IMG/VR virus record: IMGVR_UViG_3300017737_000063
Location: 1 to 28,032 of that record
Strand: one strand, 5' to 3'
From: a virus
Length of the DNA: 28,032 nucleotides
Of the stretch, positions 12,817-22,199 are shown piece after piece (positions within the stretch are counted from its first letter, which is position 1; each line of letters opens with the position of its first letter). The notes beneath the pieces are model-generated. The model was not told the origin of the DNA, ran no database searches, and was given only the letters and a program-made list of their open reading frames with translations. The position numbers and the translations under genes were made by a program.

Positions 12817-13722
12817 TTATGATTGTCTTACGATATCAGCTCCTGTTCCTGTTTGAACACCTGCTGAGTAACGAGCAACTAATCTCATATTATCAGAACC
12901 TGTAAACGCCATATCGATTAAATCTATACGAGTTTTATCGCTTAGCAAATCAGTCCCAAAAAATAAATTAGATTTTTGTGCTATCACTAATTCGTTTTCG
13001 TTCATTCCATTACAAACAGCGATTTTGTAGCCTTCAAACATTGGTACATAATCTCCATTCATATTGTAAGCATTAACATATCCTAAAGTAGATACTGCTG
13101 AAATGTAGTATTGGTAAGTTCTTTGACTCATATAAATATGTAAGTCTTCTTTTCCTAAAACTGCACTAGGTATTGAAGCAACTGCTCCTTGTAATTCTGC
13201 AATGATTGTAGCTGCTGTATAAGCTCCTGCTGCTGCATCTTGAACAACTGTTGCATCAACTAAAGGTAATAAAAGACCTGTACCTGCTCCTAAGAAACCA
13301 TTGAATTTCCCTGCTACAGCAGTTCCACCCCATATTGAATTTTCTGTTGCTTCTGCTATAATTTCTCCCATATAAGAGATAACATAGTCATCAAAAGATG
13401 CAGGTGGTGGTGCTCCTGCTCCTGCTCTCATTTGTAGAGCCTCCCAAGAGTCTAAAAGTGTAGCCTTGCATAATTCAAGATTAACTTGTAGGTTCTTAGG
13501 TTCTAATACTTTTTCTGTTAAAGCTAGAGTACCTGCACTAGTGAAGTCGCACGTAGCATCTGCAACTGAATTTACAGTATTATTCATAGCCTGTATATTA
13601 GACTTATATTTGATATTTTCTATCAATGTTAAGTAGTCTAACGAGTTTGATGCTTTTAAAGCTGCTGAGATATAAAATCCTGCTGCTTTTCCCGCAAAGT
13701 TTGATGTTGTAGTAAACGCCAT
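12817..13722 (-). CDS. Major capsid protein
   Basis: A 301-residue protein directly downstream of protease and scaffold genes in transcription order, the classic HK97-fold location. It has an N-terminal arm, a helix-rich P-domain-like section with SFDDYVISYMGEIIAEATEN and IWGGTAVAGKFNGF, an Ala-rich spine helix region and a beta-rich end (FFGTDLLSDKTRIDLIDMAF, NMRLVARYSAGVQ) typical of the A-domain. Many copies would form the icosahedral head. A long A-rich leader (AAAAAAAAACAAAAAA) precedes the ATG, which fits strong translation without Shine-Dalgarno. It is short for HK97-type capsids but usual for small phages. Confidence 0.85.
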   Translation of the reverse strand: MAFTTTSNFAGKAAGFYISAALKASNSLDYLTLIENIKYKSNIQAMNNTVNSVADATCDFTSAGTLALTEKVLEPKNLQVNLELCKATLLDSWEALQMRAGAGAPPPASFDDYVISYMGEIIAEATENSIWGGTAVAGKFNGFLGAGTGLLLPLVDATVVQDAAAGAYTAATIIAELQGAVASIPSAVLGKEDLHIYMSQRTYQYYISAVSTLGYVNAYNMNGDYVPMFEGYKIAVCNGMNENELVIAQKSNLFFGTDLLSDKTRIDLIDMAFTGSDNMRLVARYSAGVQTGTGADIVRQS

Positions 13723-13746
13723 TTTTTTGTTTTTTTTTAATTAATA

Positions 13747-14451
13747 TTAGTTATTTAAATCGTGTAAAAATTTCTCTCTTCTTGTCATTCTGCTGTATTC
13801 TGCTCTTGATACAGGTTTTCTGTCAGAACTGAACTTATTAGTATCTAAAGGAGCTGATGCAGGTTGTGCTGCTAATTCAGTCTTTAGTCTTTCGTTTTCT
13901 TCTTTTAACTTAGTCAATTCATCTTCTGCTGAGAACTCAACTACTTCTGTAGTTTTTATAGACTTAGGATTAGTAGAAGGTTCAACTGTTTCTTCAGACA
14001 TTTCTTCAACTTCATCATCACCTCCAACCTTAGCTTCTTTAAGTTTAGCTACAGCGATTTCTAAGTTCTCAATTCTTTTCTCCATACCTTTCCAATCTGC
14101 AACATCAGCTTCTTCGTCATAGTCTTCATCTTCTTCAGCTAATACTGTTTCTTCTGATAAATCTTCTTCTTCAACTGTATCTACTTCTTCAGTTTCTGAC
14201 TCAATAACTTCAGCAACAATACCTTCTTCTTCAACTCTAAAAGATACTCCTGTATCAGTCTTATAAGTTCCAACAGGTAATAAAATTGTAGTACCATCTT
14301 CAGTCAAAACTGAAATGTCCACTCCTGCTTCTAATTCATCAGCAGTTGAAACAAATATTGTTCCGTCTTCTGATTTTGCTTGCCACTCTAACTTAATTGT
14401 TTCTTCCTTGTTAAGACCTAGAGCTACTAAGATTTGTTCTTTAATGTCCAT
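13747..14451 (-). CDS. Scaffold protein
   Basis: A 234-residue, strongly acidic protein with long Glu/Asp runs in the middle (EETEEVDTVEEEDLSEE), a coiled coil with MEKRIENLEIAVAKLKEAK, a second coiled coil ELTKLKEENERLKTEL and a basic C-terminal tail with SRAEYSRMTRREKFLHDL. This layout is typical of phage capsid scaffolds, whose basic C-terminus touches capsid subunits during assembly. It lies between the protease and major capsid genes, as expected. The AT-rich motif at 14479-14497 is 28 bases before its start. Confidence 0.8.
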   Translation of the reverse strand: MDIKEQILVALGLNKEETIKLEWQAKSEDGTIFVSTADELEAGVDISVLTEDGTTILLPVGTYKTDTGVSFRVEEEGIVAEVIESETEEVDTVEEEDLSEETVLAEEDEDYDEEADVADWKGMEKRIENLEIAVAKLKEAKVGGDDEVEEMSEETVEPSTNPKSIKTTEVVEFSAEDELTKLKEENERLKTELAAQPASAPLDTNKFSSDRKPVSRAEYSRMTRREKFLHDLNN

Positions 14452-14478
14452 AATTTCTTTTTGATTTTAGTTGTGTTT

Positions 14479-14497
14479 GTAATATATAATAGATAAA
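14479..14497 (-). promoter_or_regulatory. AT-rich leader motif, copy 4 (candidate late promoter)
   Basis: Minus strand TTTATCTATTATATATTAC, differing from the other copies by one base in the TTTCTATTATATA core. It overlaps no gene and precedes the scaffold and capsid genes. Confidence 0.4.
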
Positions 14498-14500
14498 CTA

Positions 14501-15214
14501 TTACTTTGTTTGATTTTGCTTAATTATTTCATTTAACGCTGAAAGAATTTCCTCGTTTGTAGGAGCTTTTTCTGACATTTGTTCCATCTTGTCCGTAAAG
14601 TAGCCTTCAATTGATAATCCTTTTAATTCTCCTTCTTTGATTTTATTCCAAAGCTCATCATTCTCTATCTTCATTTTAACGAACCACGTGCCGTTAGGTA
14701 AGTCGTAACCGTACAACTTAGACTTATCCATATCACCTTCCTTAATCCAAGACTCAACCGTTAGAACGCCTGAAACTCTGTCTTGATGTTGGTATGTAGC
14801 TTTATGGTGATTGTTATGTTTCAAGTATAATTCAGAAGCTTTTCTAACTGTATCAGGACTAAAGTAAACATAGTAGTCACTGTCTGTATTAGGGTTATGT
14901 CTGAATATTTGCTTATTAGGAATAAGTGCAGGACTAACCAACATTCTTTTCTCCTCATCTACTTTAGCAAATGTAAGGTTATTCTTTTCTTTTCCAAAGT
15001 AAACAAAGTCCTGTTCTATTGCAGGTGAAGTTACTAAACTGATTGCGTCAATAGCTAGTTCTTCTGAGTCATCTGCTATAACTAATTCTACAATAGATGT
15101 AGTCTTTTCGTAATAGTCTTTATTGGCTTCTTCACATTCAGCTACTGAGTCATAAGTGCAACTTCCTGTTTTTCCCCATTTGTATTTTCCGTTTTCACAT
15201 TCTTCGCAAGGCAT
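14501..15214 (-). CDS. XkdF-like prohead protease
   Basis: After a Cys-rich N-terminus (CEEC, SCTYDSVAEC, residues 3-27) comes AIDAISLVTSPAIEQDFVYF (54-73), the start of the XkdF serine-protease domain seen in PBSX-like phages. Likely catalytic residues are His143 in YQHQDRVSG and Ser201 in LKGLSIEGYF, spaced as in prohead proteases. GTWFVKMKIENDELWNKIKE lies between. The enzyme would cut the scaffold and mature the head. It is directly upstream of the scaffold and capsid genes. The N-terminal Cys cluster may hold zinc and is not part of the classic protease. Confidence 0.8.
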   Translation of the reverse strand: MPCEECENGKYKWGKTGSCTYDSVAECEEANKDYYEKTTSIVELVIADDSEELAIDAISLVTSPAIEQDFVYFGKEKNNLTFAKVDEEKRMLVSPALIPNKQIFRHNPNTDSDYYVYFSPDTVRKASELYLKHNNHHKATYQHQDRVSGVLTVESWIKEGDMDKSKLYGYDLPNGTWFVKMKIENDELWNKIKEGELKGLSIEGYFTDKMEQMSEKAPTNEEILSALNEIIKQNQTK

Positions 15215-15231
15215 AGTATATAATATATTTA
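15215..15231 (-). promoter_or_regulatory. Diverged AT-rich leader motif (weak copy)
   Basis: Minus strand CTAAATATATTATATAC ends at the ATG of the protease gene. It shares ATTATATA with the other copies but not the TTTC part, so it could be chance in AT-rich DNA. Confidence 0.25.
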
Positions 15232-15249
15232 GTTAATTTTTATTTGATT

Positions 15250-16707
15250 TTAGATTGTAGCTCTACGTCTTATATTGGCTAATTGGTTTTGACTGTTTGT
15301 CATTTCATCAGTTACTACAAACGCTTTCATAGGTTCGGGTGCTACTCCTCCACTTAATTCAAAAGCTCCCGACATCATTTGTGGTGCAGGTGCTTGTGCA
15401 GTTGCTGTTGGTACAGATGGTGCAGTTGCTCCTCCTCCTCCTCCTCCACTTGCAATCTTAGCAATATTCATAGCAGAAAAAATACCTGCTGCACTTGCCA
15501 TAGCAATAGGATATGCACCTGCTGTTGCTGCTGTTAATGCTACATTTGCGTTGGCTGCTGTAAAAGCATTTTGAACACCCTGAACTCCTGAAATAGTAGC
15601 TTGTGCAATTGCTGCTGCTTTTCCAATAGCTGTTCCTTCTCCTGCAATATCCTTTATTACACCTAGACCTTGTGCTGCCATATCTTGTTTAAAGTTTCTA
15701 AGGTCTAATTCTAGTTTCTCTTTTTCTTCAGCAGCTTTTTTATCAGCAGCTATATTTGCTTCTCTACTTCTTTGTTGCTCTTTATTCCACTCATCATTAG
15801 CTTTGATTTTAGCTTCAAATTCAGCATCTATTCTTGCTTGTTCAGCGTCAAGTATGTCTTGTTTTTCTTTTGCTCTAGCTTTTTCTTCTGCTAATATTTC
15901 ACGCTCTAAACTATTAACTTCAGTAACTACTCTTCTTCTCATTTTAATAGAAGCAGTTTCTTTTTCAATTATTTCTGTTTTTAATCTTGCTAATTCAGCT
16001 TCATCTTCAACTAAATTTTCACTTAAAGCCATTTCTTCCTGCTGTATTGCCATTCTTTCTTTTGCTAAAGCAATTTCATCTTCTGTTGTTTTTGCTTCTA
16101 ATTCTAGTGCTTTTTTTAAGTTTTCTAATCTTTCTGCTGCTGATTTTGTTTCATCTTCTGCAATCAATCTAGCTTTTTCTATTTCTTGTCTAGTTTTAGC
16201 TTTCTGAACCATAAACTCATTATCAGCGTCTCTTAAAGCTTGAGTTCTTTTAGTAAGTTCAACCATAGCTGCAACTTCTTCTTTTATTTCTTCAGTAATT
16301 CCTGCAAAAGTACCTTTTAACGCTTCTCCTGCTTTTCTAAATTCGCCTGAGAACACATAGCTAATAGCTTCACCAACTTTACTAAGTCTATCTGTTAATA
16401 CATCTACAACAGCACCCATTGCAGTAAATGTTTGTGCTAGTTTGTCAGCACCTCTTTTAGTATTTGTAAAGTAAGATATTAATGAAGTAACAGCTATAAG
16501 TAAAGCACCAATTCCTGTAGACATTATACCTGCTCTAATAGTTGCAAATGAAGCTTTTGCAGTAGTTGCTACTGATTGAAAACCTGCCTTAACGCTATTT
16601 AAAGAAACGCCCATAACTTTAAATTCACCTGCTGCACTTTTTACATCCTTAGATACATCACCTATATTTGATTTTACTTCTGCTTCTATTACTATTTTAT
16701 CTGCCAT
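15250..16707 (-). CDS. Tape measure protein (short)
   Basis: A 485-residue protein with an N-terminal hydrophobic segment (about 55-82, including MSTGIGALLIAVTSLISYF), a long charged coiled coil rich in Ala, Glu and Lys (about 150-345), an Ala/Gly hydrophobic region (about 350-425), a Gly run and a Pro/Ala linker. This is the tape measure layout: the helix spans the tail lumen and sets its length, and hydrophobic parts may enter the host membrane. By the rule of 1.5 angstrom per residue, the tail would be at most about 70 nm. It is unusual that the tail chaperone is about 7 kb away rather than just upstream. Confidence 0.8.
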   Translation of the reverse strand: MADKIVIEAEVKSNIGDVSKDVKSAAGEFKVMGVSLNSVKAGFQSVATTAKASFATIRAGIMSTGIGALLIAVTSLISYFTNTKRGADKLAQTFTAMGAVVDVLTDRLSKVGEAISYVFSGEFRKAGEALKGTFAGITEEIKEEVAAMVELTKRTQALRDADNEFMVQKAKTRQEIEKARLIAEDETKSAAERLENLKKALELEAKTTEDEIALAKERMAIQQEEMALSENLVEDEAELARLKTEIIEKETASIKMRRRVVTEVNSLEREILAEEKARAKEKQDILDAEQARIDAEFEAKIKANDEWNKEQQRSREANIAADKKAAEEKEKLELDLRNFKQDMAAQGLGVIKDIAGEGTAIGKAAAIAQATISGVQGVQNAFTAANANVALTAATAGAYPIAMASAAGIFSAMNIAKIASGGGGGGATAPSVPTATAQAPAPQMMSGAFELSGGVAPEPMKAFVVTDEMTNSQNQLANIRRRATI

Positions 16708-16717
16708 AATTTTATTT

Positions 16718-17566
16718 TTAAAGTGCTACTCCTGTTTTAATTTGTGTAAACCTTATATTACTACACCATTCTATTGTCATATTTGTTTCTCCTCTTACAT
16801 CTATAATAAAGTTAGTTCCATCTACTGTTGCTGTTGGTCTCCAATTGGTATGACTTCCTGAACCTTTTATTGTATCTCTTTCTCTTTCTATACTTAGTGT
16901 TCCTGACTTATTTATTACTACACCTCTTTCTACCCAACTAAGAAAATCACCTGCTGCTCCTGACGCTGAAGTTCCTCCAACCCTTACAGCTAATACATCA
17001 GCGTGAAAATACATAGCAGTATTATCAGGAATAGTAAAGTAATTTCCTGATATATTGTTTAAGTAACTATCAACTGTTCCTCCTGCTGTTGTTTGTGTTC
17101 CATAGATTAAATGAATACTTTGTCTTTCAGCTAAATTATCAGTTGAAGCGTTACCCCCTAATATTATTGAATTATCGGCTGTAGCTTCTCCTAAAGTGCC
17201 ATAGACATTAGCATTGTTTACTCCGTTTGCTATTTCATTTTGATTTCCTACTATAATGTTGTTTCTTGATAATCCTTTTACAGTATTATTTTCACCTATT
17301 ATTTGTGTGTTATTTGTTCCTGTTTCTGTTGTGTTTCCTGCTCCCTGTATTTTATTACTTTCATTACTAAAGCTGCTGTTAAGATTTGCGTTAAATCTAA
17401 AAATAGAGCAAGTTCCTGAAGCCTTATCATAAGTATATCCGTAAGCTTCACATTGTTCTTGATTTGGTCTTATGTCGTCCCTACCATCAGTAAAGGTTAC
17501 AATTCCTAAACTTGAAGTAGATAAAGGTTTTACGTCAAAACCTGATAAATATGGTATTGTTGCCAT
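16718..17566 (-). CDS. Beta-repeat tail fibre-like protein
   Basis: The 282-residue protein has a short N-terminal part with a Cys pair (EQCEAYGYTYDKASGTC, about 38-54). A run of Asn-rich beta repeats follows at about 75-125 (GTNNTQIIGENNTVKGLSR, NNIIVGNQNEIANGVNN, NSIILGGN). They repeat Asn-x2-Ile-x-Gly-x2-Asn at about 14-residue spacing, like the beta rolls of trimeric YadA-type adhesins. The C-terminal half is a beta-rich domain. It probably forms a trimeric fibre or spike at the tail tip and is a candidate host-binding protein. It overlaps the 908-residue tail gene (TAATG). Confidence 0.6.
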   Translation of the reverse strand: MATIPYLSGFDVKPLSTSSLGIVTFTDGRDDIRPNQEQCEAYGYTYDKASGTCSIFRFNANLNSSFSNESNKIQGAGNTTETGTNNTQIIGENNTVKGLSRNNIIVGNQNEIANGVNNANVYGTLGEATADNSIILGGNASTDNLAERQSIHLIYGTQTTAGGTVDSYLNNISGNYFTIPDNTAMYFHADVLAVRVGGTSASGAAGDFLSWVERGVVINKSGTLSIERERDTIKGSGSHTNWRPTATVDGTNFIIDVRGETNMTIEWCSNIRFTQIKTGVAL

Positions 17567-20292
17567 TATGGTATTAGTATAAATTCAACTGTTGCTAAGT
17601 CGTTTGGTTTGTAGTCTATCTTGTTCACTCTGAAAGTTCTATTTTTAATAAACACAGTATCATACATTCTAAAAGTGTTAATATCTGAAGGACTTAAGTT
17701 TACTTTTAAATTCATTATTCTTGTGTCAGGGTTGTACAATTCGTTGTAATAAGGCAGCCAATACAAATTAAATAGATTATTATTTGCAGGAGTTCCAAGT
17801 CCACCTACTAACTGACATTCTCCAAAGTGAAAGTCGCTAGTGCCTAATACTGTAGGAATATTTGTTAAATGACTAAATTGTAAAAATTCGTCTTCAAAAG
17901 CGTTTCCTGGTACACCATTTTGTGCAGGAACATTGTATGTGCAACTTGTTAAAGTTTGAGGACCGCTAGGTGAATGGTAGTTACGATACATAATTCTAGG
18001 ACTATTTTCAAAACCTTCTGAAGTGTCATCTTGTGGGTTGTAAGAGTAAACAGCAGGTGTTATAAAATCAGGGTATTGGTCAGATAAAGGCTTTACAACT
18101 GTTGCTGCAAAAGGTTCTGCAACTATTTCATTTTCTCCTGCTAAAATTGTAAAACCTGAAGCGTCATACTTCTTGCTGCCGTATAAATGACCTACTGAGT
18201 TTTTATAATTCATAAAAGCATAGTCATCTTCATCTTCTACAAACTTAAATATAGTTTTTTTATTCAACTCGGTTAAAGGTGTTAATTTCATCTCTGAAAT
18301 ATCTATTTTTTCTGTCCAATCGTGTGCAATACCTCTACTTGCTAATGTCATATCAGATGTTGAACCACTATTAGTATTATTGATAAATACATCTCCATAG
18401 GGTTCTATTAAGATATTATTAGGGTTATTTTCATCAGGCAAAGTAATCAAGTTAAACATAGTCAAAAGACCTTTTAAGAAATCCCATTGTCCTAATTCAC
18501 CTCTTAGCGTTTGCAATAATACATTAGTCGTTGTACTTAAAACACTTCTATTAACAACTATATCAGCAGTAATTGCAGGTGGGCTTCCATATACATCATA
18601 ATTTTGAACAATACCATTAGTTGTATCGCTAGAAAACTGAGCTTCTAAAGTATCTCCTGTTTGTAATATTGGTGAAATAGTACCACCAAATGCAAATACT
18701 GTTCCTGATGAGCCACCTGATTGCATTGGAGTTAAGTCTATTTCTTCTTCAAATCCTGTTGCAGCTCTTGTTAAGAGCCATCTAGTACTATATTGAGAGT
18801 TAGTAATAGCTACACGCATTTCATAATAATAAGTAATATTGTATTGAACATTAGTAGTAGTTGCAGTAAATTTATTAGTTGTAGTATTATAATCTACTTG
18901 CGATAAACTACTACTTAGCAAAACCAAATTCCCAAAACTTCCATTCGGGGCATAATTAGTAGCCATATCTATGTAGTAGTTACCATTTTTAGTAGTATTA
19001 GAAGTTACAGGGGCATTGTCAGAACCCCAATTGAAGTCCATAAACAACCTGTCAAAATCTGCTGTATTAAAGAACGCACTTTCGTAAGTAAAATCTGTTG
19101 CAGCAAAAATTCTATCTATTAAATATTTAATATTTATAAAAGGTCTAAATGCACTTTCTAAATTAGGAAGAACAGGGTTTCCGTTACTATCTAATGTAAA
19201 TTGATGACTCCAATCTACAAAAGGATATCTTAAGACACCTGTAACTGAAGTTCCTGCTGTTCCTGCAAATGTGCCTACAGGTAAAGGGTTAGTTAGTCCT
19301 AATGTTCCCTGCCAACTGTTTTTAATTTCTGTATAATTATAATTATGCTTCAATTCAGAAAAATCTAAATCTGAGAATGTTCTTTCGTCTAACACATCAG
19401 CTAGAGCAATAACTTCAGAATAAAGATTAACATTGTAGCTTATTTCTCCTTCTTTGTTTTGTATGTCTATAAGTCTTAAATATCCTTCAAACAATAAAAA
19501 ACCATCTTGCTTTAATATTGCTTTAGTTTTCTTATAAGGATTAAAGTTAAGCCCTGTGTCAGTTCTTGTTACTTCAAATATATTGTCAAAGATTTGATTG
19601 TTTCTTTTTGTTGCAGGAAGATTAAAAGCTTTTGAATATGACTGCACTTTCTCAGCTACATTTTTAAAGTCATCTACACTAAGACTTAAAGGTATATCTT
19701 CATCTTCATAAAGGTCACAAATGACTTGACCATTACTTAAATCAGTAAAGACTCCGCTTGGTGTTGACGCAGAAGCACTACAAGATACGCTTTCTATTAT
19801 AGCTGTAGAGTTTACACTATAAATAACTATCACGTCAGCAGTTGAATAAGCGTTAAACGATATGGTCTGTAAGCCCGTACCTGTTATTGTATGAGTACTT
19901 TTTAATACATTTCCTTTGTATTGATATACTTTAAGATTTGTTGAGTTAGATGTTATGTTTAGCGTTAAATCGTATGTAGCTCCAAAAGTAAGACTTGATA
20001 ATCTTTGCACAATACCTTCATCAGGACTAAAGTTTATTGCTCCTGAACTTTCATCAACCTCACTTGCAACACCACTAAAACGATACCAAGTGTTTATTGT
20101 AAAAATAGAGAACCCAAGGAAAGTGTAGGTATTTACAAATGTTTGTGGTAAAGCTCCTGATATACTTTGAGTTGAAGAAGAAGTATTAACAGTATTGAAA
20201 TCAATACCATCAACAACTAATTCACTAGCTAGGGAACTTAAAGGTCCTGAACCATCAAAATATTGTGGAAATACTATTAGTTGTACGCTCAT
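17566..20292 (-). CDS. Large tail / baseplate protein, 908 aa
   Basis: The longest protein in the window. Residues 1-180 are a Ser/Thr-rich beta region with FTINTWYRFSGVASEVDESS that looks like a carbohydrate-binding-type jelly roll. Then VICDLYEDEDIPLSLSVDDF (about 190-209) opens a conserved-looking core, and the C-terminal end (DIDTFRMYDTVFI-like strands, NRTFRVNKIDYKPNDLATVE) is beta-rich. I have seen the core motif in tail proteins of Bacteroidota phages. It is likely the distal tail hub or a minor tail protein that contacts the host. It overlaps both neighbours as TAATG and sits between two other tail genes. Confidence 0.65.
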   Translation of the reverse strand: MSVQLIVFPQYFDGSGPLSSLASELVVDGIDFNTVNTSSSTQSISGALPQTFVNTYTFLGFSIFTINTWYRFSGVASEVDESSGAINFSPDEGIVQRLSSLTFGATYDLTLNITSNSTNLKVYQYKGNVLKSTHTITGTGLQTISFNAYSTADVIVIYSVNSTAIIESVSCSASASTPSGVFTDLSNGQVICDLYEDEDIPLSLSVDDFKNVAEKVQSYSKAFNLPATKRNNQIFDNIFEVTRTDTGLNFNPYKKTKAILKQDGFLLFEGYLRLIDIQNKEGEISYNVNLYSEVIALADVLDERTFSDLDFSELKHNYNYTEIKNSWQGTLGLTNPLPVGTFAGTAGTSVTGVLRYPFVDWSHQFTLDSNGNPVLPNLESAFRPFINIKYLIDRIFAATDFTYESAFFNTADFDRLFMDFNWGSDNAPVTSNTTKNGNYYIDMATNYAPNGSFGNLVLLSSSLSQVDYNTTTNKFTATTTNVQYNITYYYEMRVAITNSQYSTRWLLTRAATGFEEEIDLTPMQSGGSSGTVFAFGGTISPILQTGDTLEAQFSSDTTNGIVQNYDVYGSPPAITADIVVNRSVLSTTTNVLLQTLRGELGQWDFLKGLLTMFNLITLPDENNPNNILIEPYGDVFINNTNSGSTSDMTLASRGIAHDWTEKIDISEMKLTPLTELNKKTIFKFVEDEDDYAFMNYKNSVGHLYGSKKYDASGFTILAGENEIVAEPFAATVVKPLSDQYPDFITPAVYSYNPQDDTSEGFENSPRIMYRNYHSPSGPQTLTSCTYNVPAQNGVPGNAFEDEFLQFSHLTNIPTVLGTSDFHFGECQLVGGLGTPANNNLFNLYWLPYYNELYNPDTRIMNLKVNLSPSDINTFRMYDTVFIKNRTFRVNKIDYKPNDLATVEFILIP

Positions 20293-21674
20293 TATATAGA
20301 CTGTGTTCTTAGGGTTTTACTCTTTTCTACTTCAAAAGTGTATTGAATTAGTTTATCGTTAGCTACTGTCTTTCTTGTAAAGCTAGAAGTTGTAAGTCTT
20401 GTAGGTATTACATATTGATTAAGTGCTGAGAAAGTTCCGTCTGTTTGGTAGCCGTCTAATATATAAACTTCAGGACTGTTTATTAATTCTTCAAACATTA
20501 CATTTTCACTTTCACTTACAAAGTCTGTATTCATTTGTATTTTTTCAGTAGCGTTTACTCTAAAGGCTTTCTTACCACCTTTGTAACTGTCTACTCTATA
20601 AGCTGCTTCATTCCAAGTTCCTGCTAATTGTTCGTATGTAGAACCTTTAGTTGATATGCTTCTTACTGACTTCTTAGTGAATGTGTAGTAATCCCAAGCA
20701 CCCCACTGATTTAACCAACAAAGTCTAATAGACTCAAAACCTTTAGTGTCAGGACAATTAACATTAATAGTGTATGTTTTAGAAATTGCAGTATTACTTA
20801 CATTAAAAGCCCTTAATTCTATTGAACCACCACTTATTTGGTCTACAGGTGAAACTAAAGCATTAAAAGTAGAACTCCAATTCTGTAAATTAGCAGGAAA
20901 ACAACCTAAGTACAAAAGTCTATTTGATATTTGTGAACCAAGATTAGCATAAGCTCCATTTGCAAAATCCTTATCAACATCTTCTGTTCCTATTTGACTT
21001 CCTGAGCTATCTCGATATATTAGTTGTATGTATTCTAAGTTGTCGTTAGGTGCTAAAAAAGCAACTGTTCCGTAATCTTCTAAATTAGCATACTGAGTCT
21101 TAGGAGCGTTAGTTAAAAACCTGTCTGATGATGAAGATAAATTAAAAATACCCAAGCTATAACCAAAGTCATTGTTGAATATATCAAGTTCATCAGTGTA
21201 TTTTAAGTACCCATTGAAAATCTGATAATCTACTGAATTTTGTGGAGTGTCTATTTGGGTGTCTCCGTTTGCGTCAATATATTGAGTTTTAAACTGAATA
21301 GTTAGCCATCTAGCACCTTTTTTATTTATTGAAAATTTATCTATTAAATGAATAGGGTGTGGAGTGTCATCAGTTGTTAAAGTTCCTTTATACTCACTAT
21401 TGTTTGCAGCCATATTATCAGCACTAACATAATTTTCAACTACTTGTCTAAAATCAAATATACCTACTCCTGCATTGTTTGGAGTTGTTTTAAAAGTAGC
21501 TGTTGGTACAGTAGTTGTAGTTGGTGAAATTGCTGTTGTATCGCTTATATAAACATCAGCAATGAATCTTACATTTGTTTGAGTAGCTACTATTGTATTG
21601 TTAGATACTACAAAAATTACTTCTTGTCCTACAGGAAGTTGAGGGTATAAAGGTTCTTGTTCTATTGTTGTCAT
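20292..21674 (-). CDS. Minor tail / baseplate protein, 460 aa
   Basis: A beta-rich protein with low Cys content. Notable pieces are GIFDFRQVVENYVSADNMA (about 70-88), RWLTIQFKTQYIDANGD and FESIRLCWLNQWGAWDYYTF in the second half. The WLNxWGxWDYYTF pattern recurs in my memory of tail proteins from flavobacterial phages, usually next to a large hub protein, as here. It starts 1 base after the stop of the gp10-like gene and overlaps the 908-residue gene by TAATG, so the two products may form one complex. The exact role in the tail tip is unknown. Confidence 0.6.
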   Translation of the reverse strand: MTTIEQEPLYPQLPVGQEVIFVVSNNTIVATQTNVRFIADVYISDTTAISPTTTTVPTATFKTTPNNAGVGIFDFRQVVENYVSADNMAANNSEYKGTLTTDDTPHPIHLIDKFSINKKGARWLTIQFKTQYIDANGDTQIDTPQNSVDYQIFNGYLKYTDELDIFNNDFGYSLGIFNLSSSSDRFLTNAPKTQYANLEDYGTVAFLAPNDNLEYIQLIYRDSSGSQIGTEDVDKDFANGAYANLGSQISNRLLYLGCFPANLQNWSSTFNALVSPVDQISGGSIELRAFNVSNTAISKTYTINVNCPDTKGFESIRLCWLNQWGAWDYYTFTKKSVRSISTKGSTYEQLAGTWNEAAYRVDSYKGGKKAFRVNATEKIQMNTDFVSESENVMFEELINSPEVYILDGYQTDGTFSALNQYVIPTRLTTSSFTRKTVANDKLIQYTFEVEKSKTLRTQSI

Positions 21675-22199
21675 TTATTTTACTGTTGTTAATCCATTAA
21701 TGATATCATCTTTTACTGCTCCTAACATTTCTTTTCCAAACTGCTTTAAACCTAACATCAAAGGCTTCTGAAAGAAACTTATTCCTTGTATTCCTTTTCT
21801 CTTAATGCTTCTAGCTATTAAAAAAGATATGCTTTTTCTTGACATAAATCTTCCTTTTTCATCTCTTGGAGCTATTCCTTTTTTAACTATCCACTTGTCA
21901 AGAACCCTGCTAGGTGGTTGCTTTGAAGTGTACTTATAAGGACTTGTAATTTTCCTGCCCTTATAATCTTTGAAACTTCTTCTAACATCTGTTCCTGAAA
22001 CTCCCTTATCTACAAAAGTACCATAGCTATCCATATAGAATTGAACGCTAAAACCTTCAGCAGAAGTAATTACTTTAAAGCTTAATGACTTTTCTAAATT
22101 AGTGCCACCACCTTTAGCTTTTTGTAAATTTCCTTTTGCTCTGTTTACTACTTGCTTACCAAAGCTATTAAGGTATCGTTCAAGTGCTTCTGTCTTCAT
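21675..22199 (-). CDS. HK97 gp10-like neck / tail completion protein
   Basis: Residues 1-60 read as a helix followed by beta strands with LEKSLSFKVITSAEGFSVQF, then DSYGTFVDKGVSGTDVRRSF (57-76), a pattern typical of HK97 gp10-type proteins in Bacteroidota phages. The rest is basic, with MSRKSISFLIARSIKRKGIQ and a last amphipathic helix. gp10-like proteins join tail to head at the neck. It overlaps the upstream structural gene by TAATG. Its high basic charge is normal for this family. Confidence 0.75.
   Translation of the reverse strand: MKTEALERYLNSFGKQVVNRAKGNLQKAKGGGTNLEKSLSFKVITSAEGFSVQFYMDSYGTFVDKGVSGTDVRRSFKDYKGRKITSPYKYTSKQPPSRVLDKWIVKKGIAPRDEKGRFMSRKSISFLIARSIKRKGIQGISFFQKPLMLGLKQFGKEMLGAVKDDIINGLTTVK

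Noticed and set aside
15803-16207. Long plus-strand open frame (134 codons) opposite the tape measure gene
   Set aside because: It mirrors the Ala/Glu/Lys coiled-coil codons of the tape measure gene; the product is a Ser/Phe/Leu-rich string with no domain. Other plus-strand frames (for example 25072-25446, 1815-2096, 9249-9467) are shadows of the same kind.
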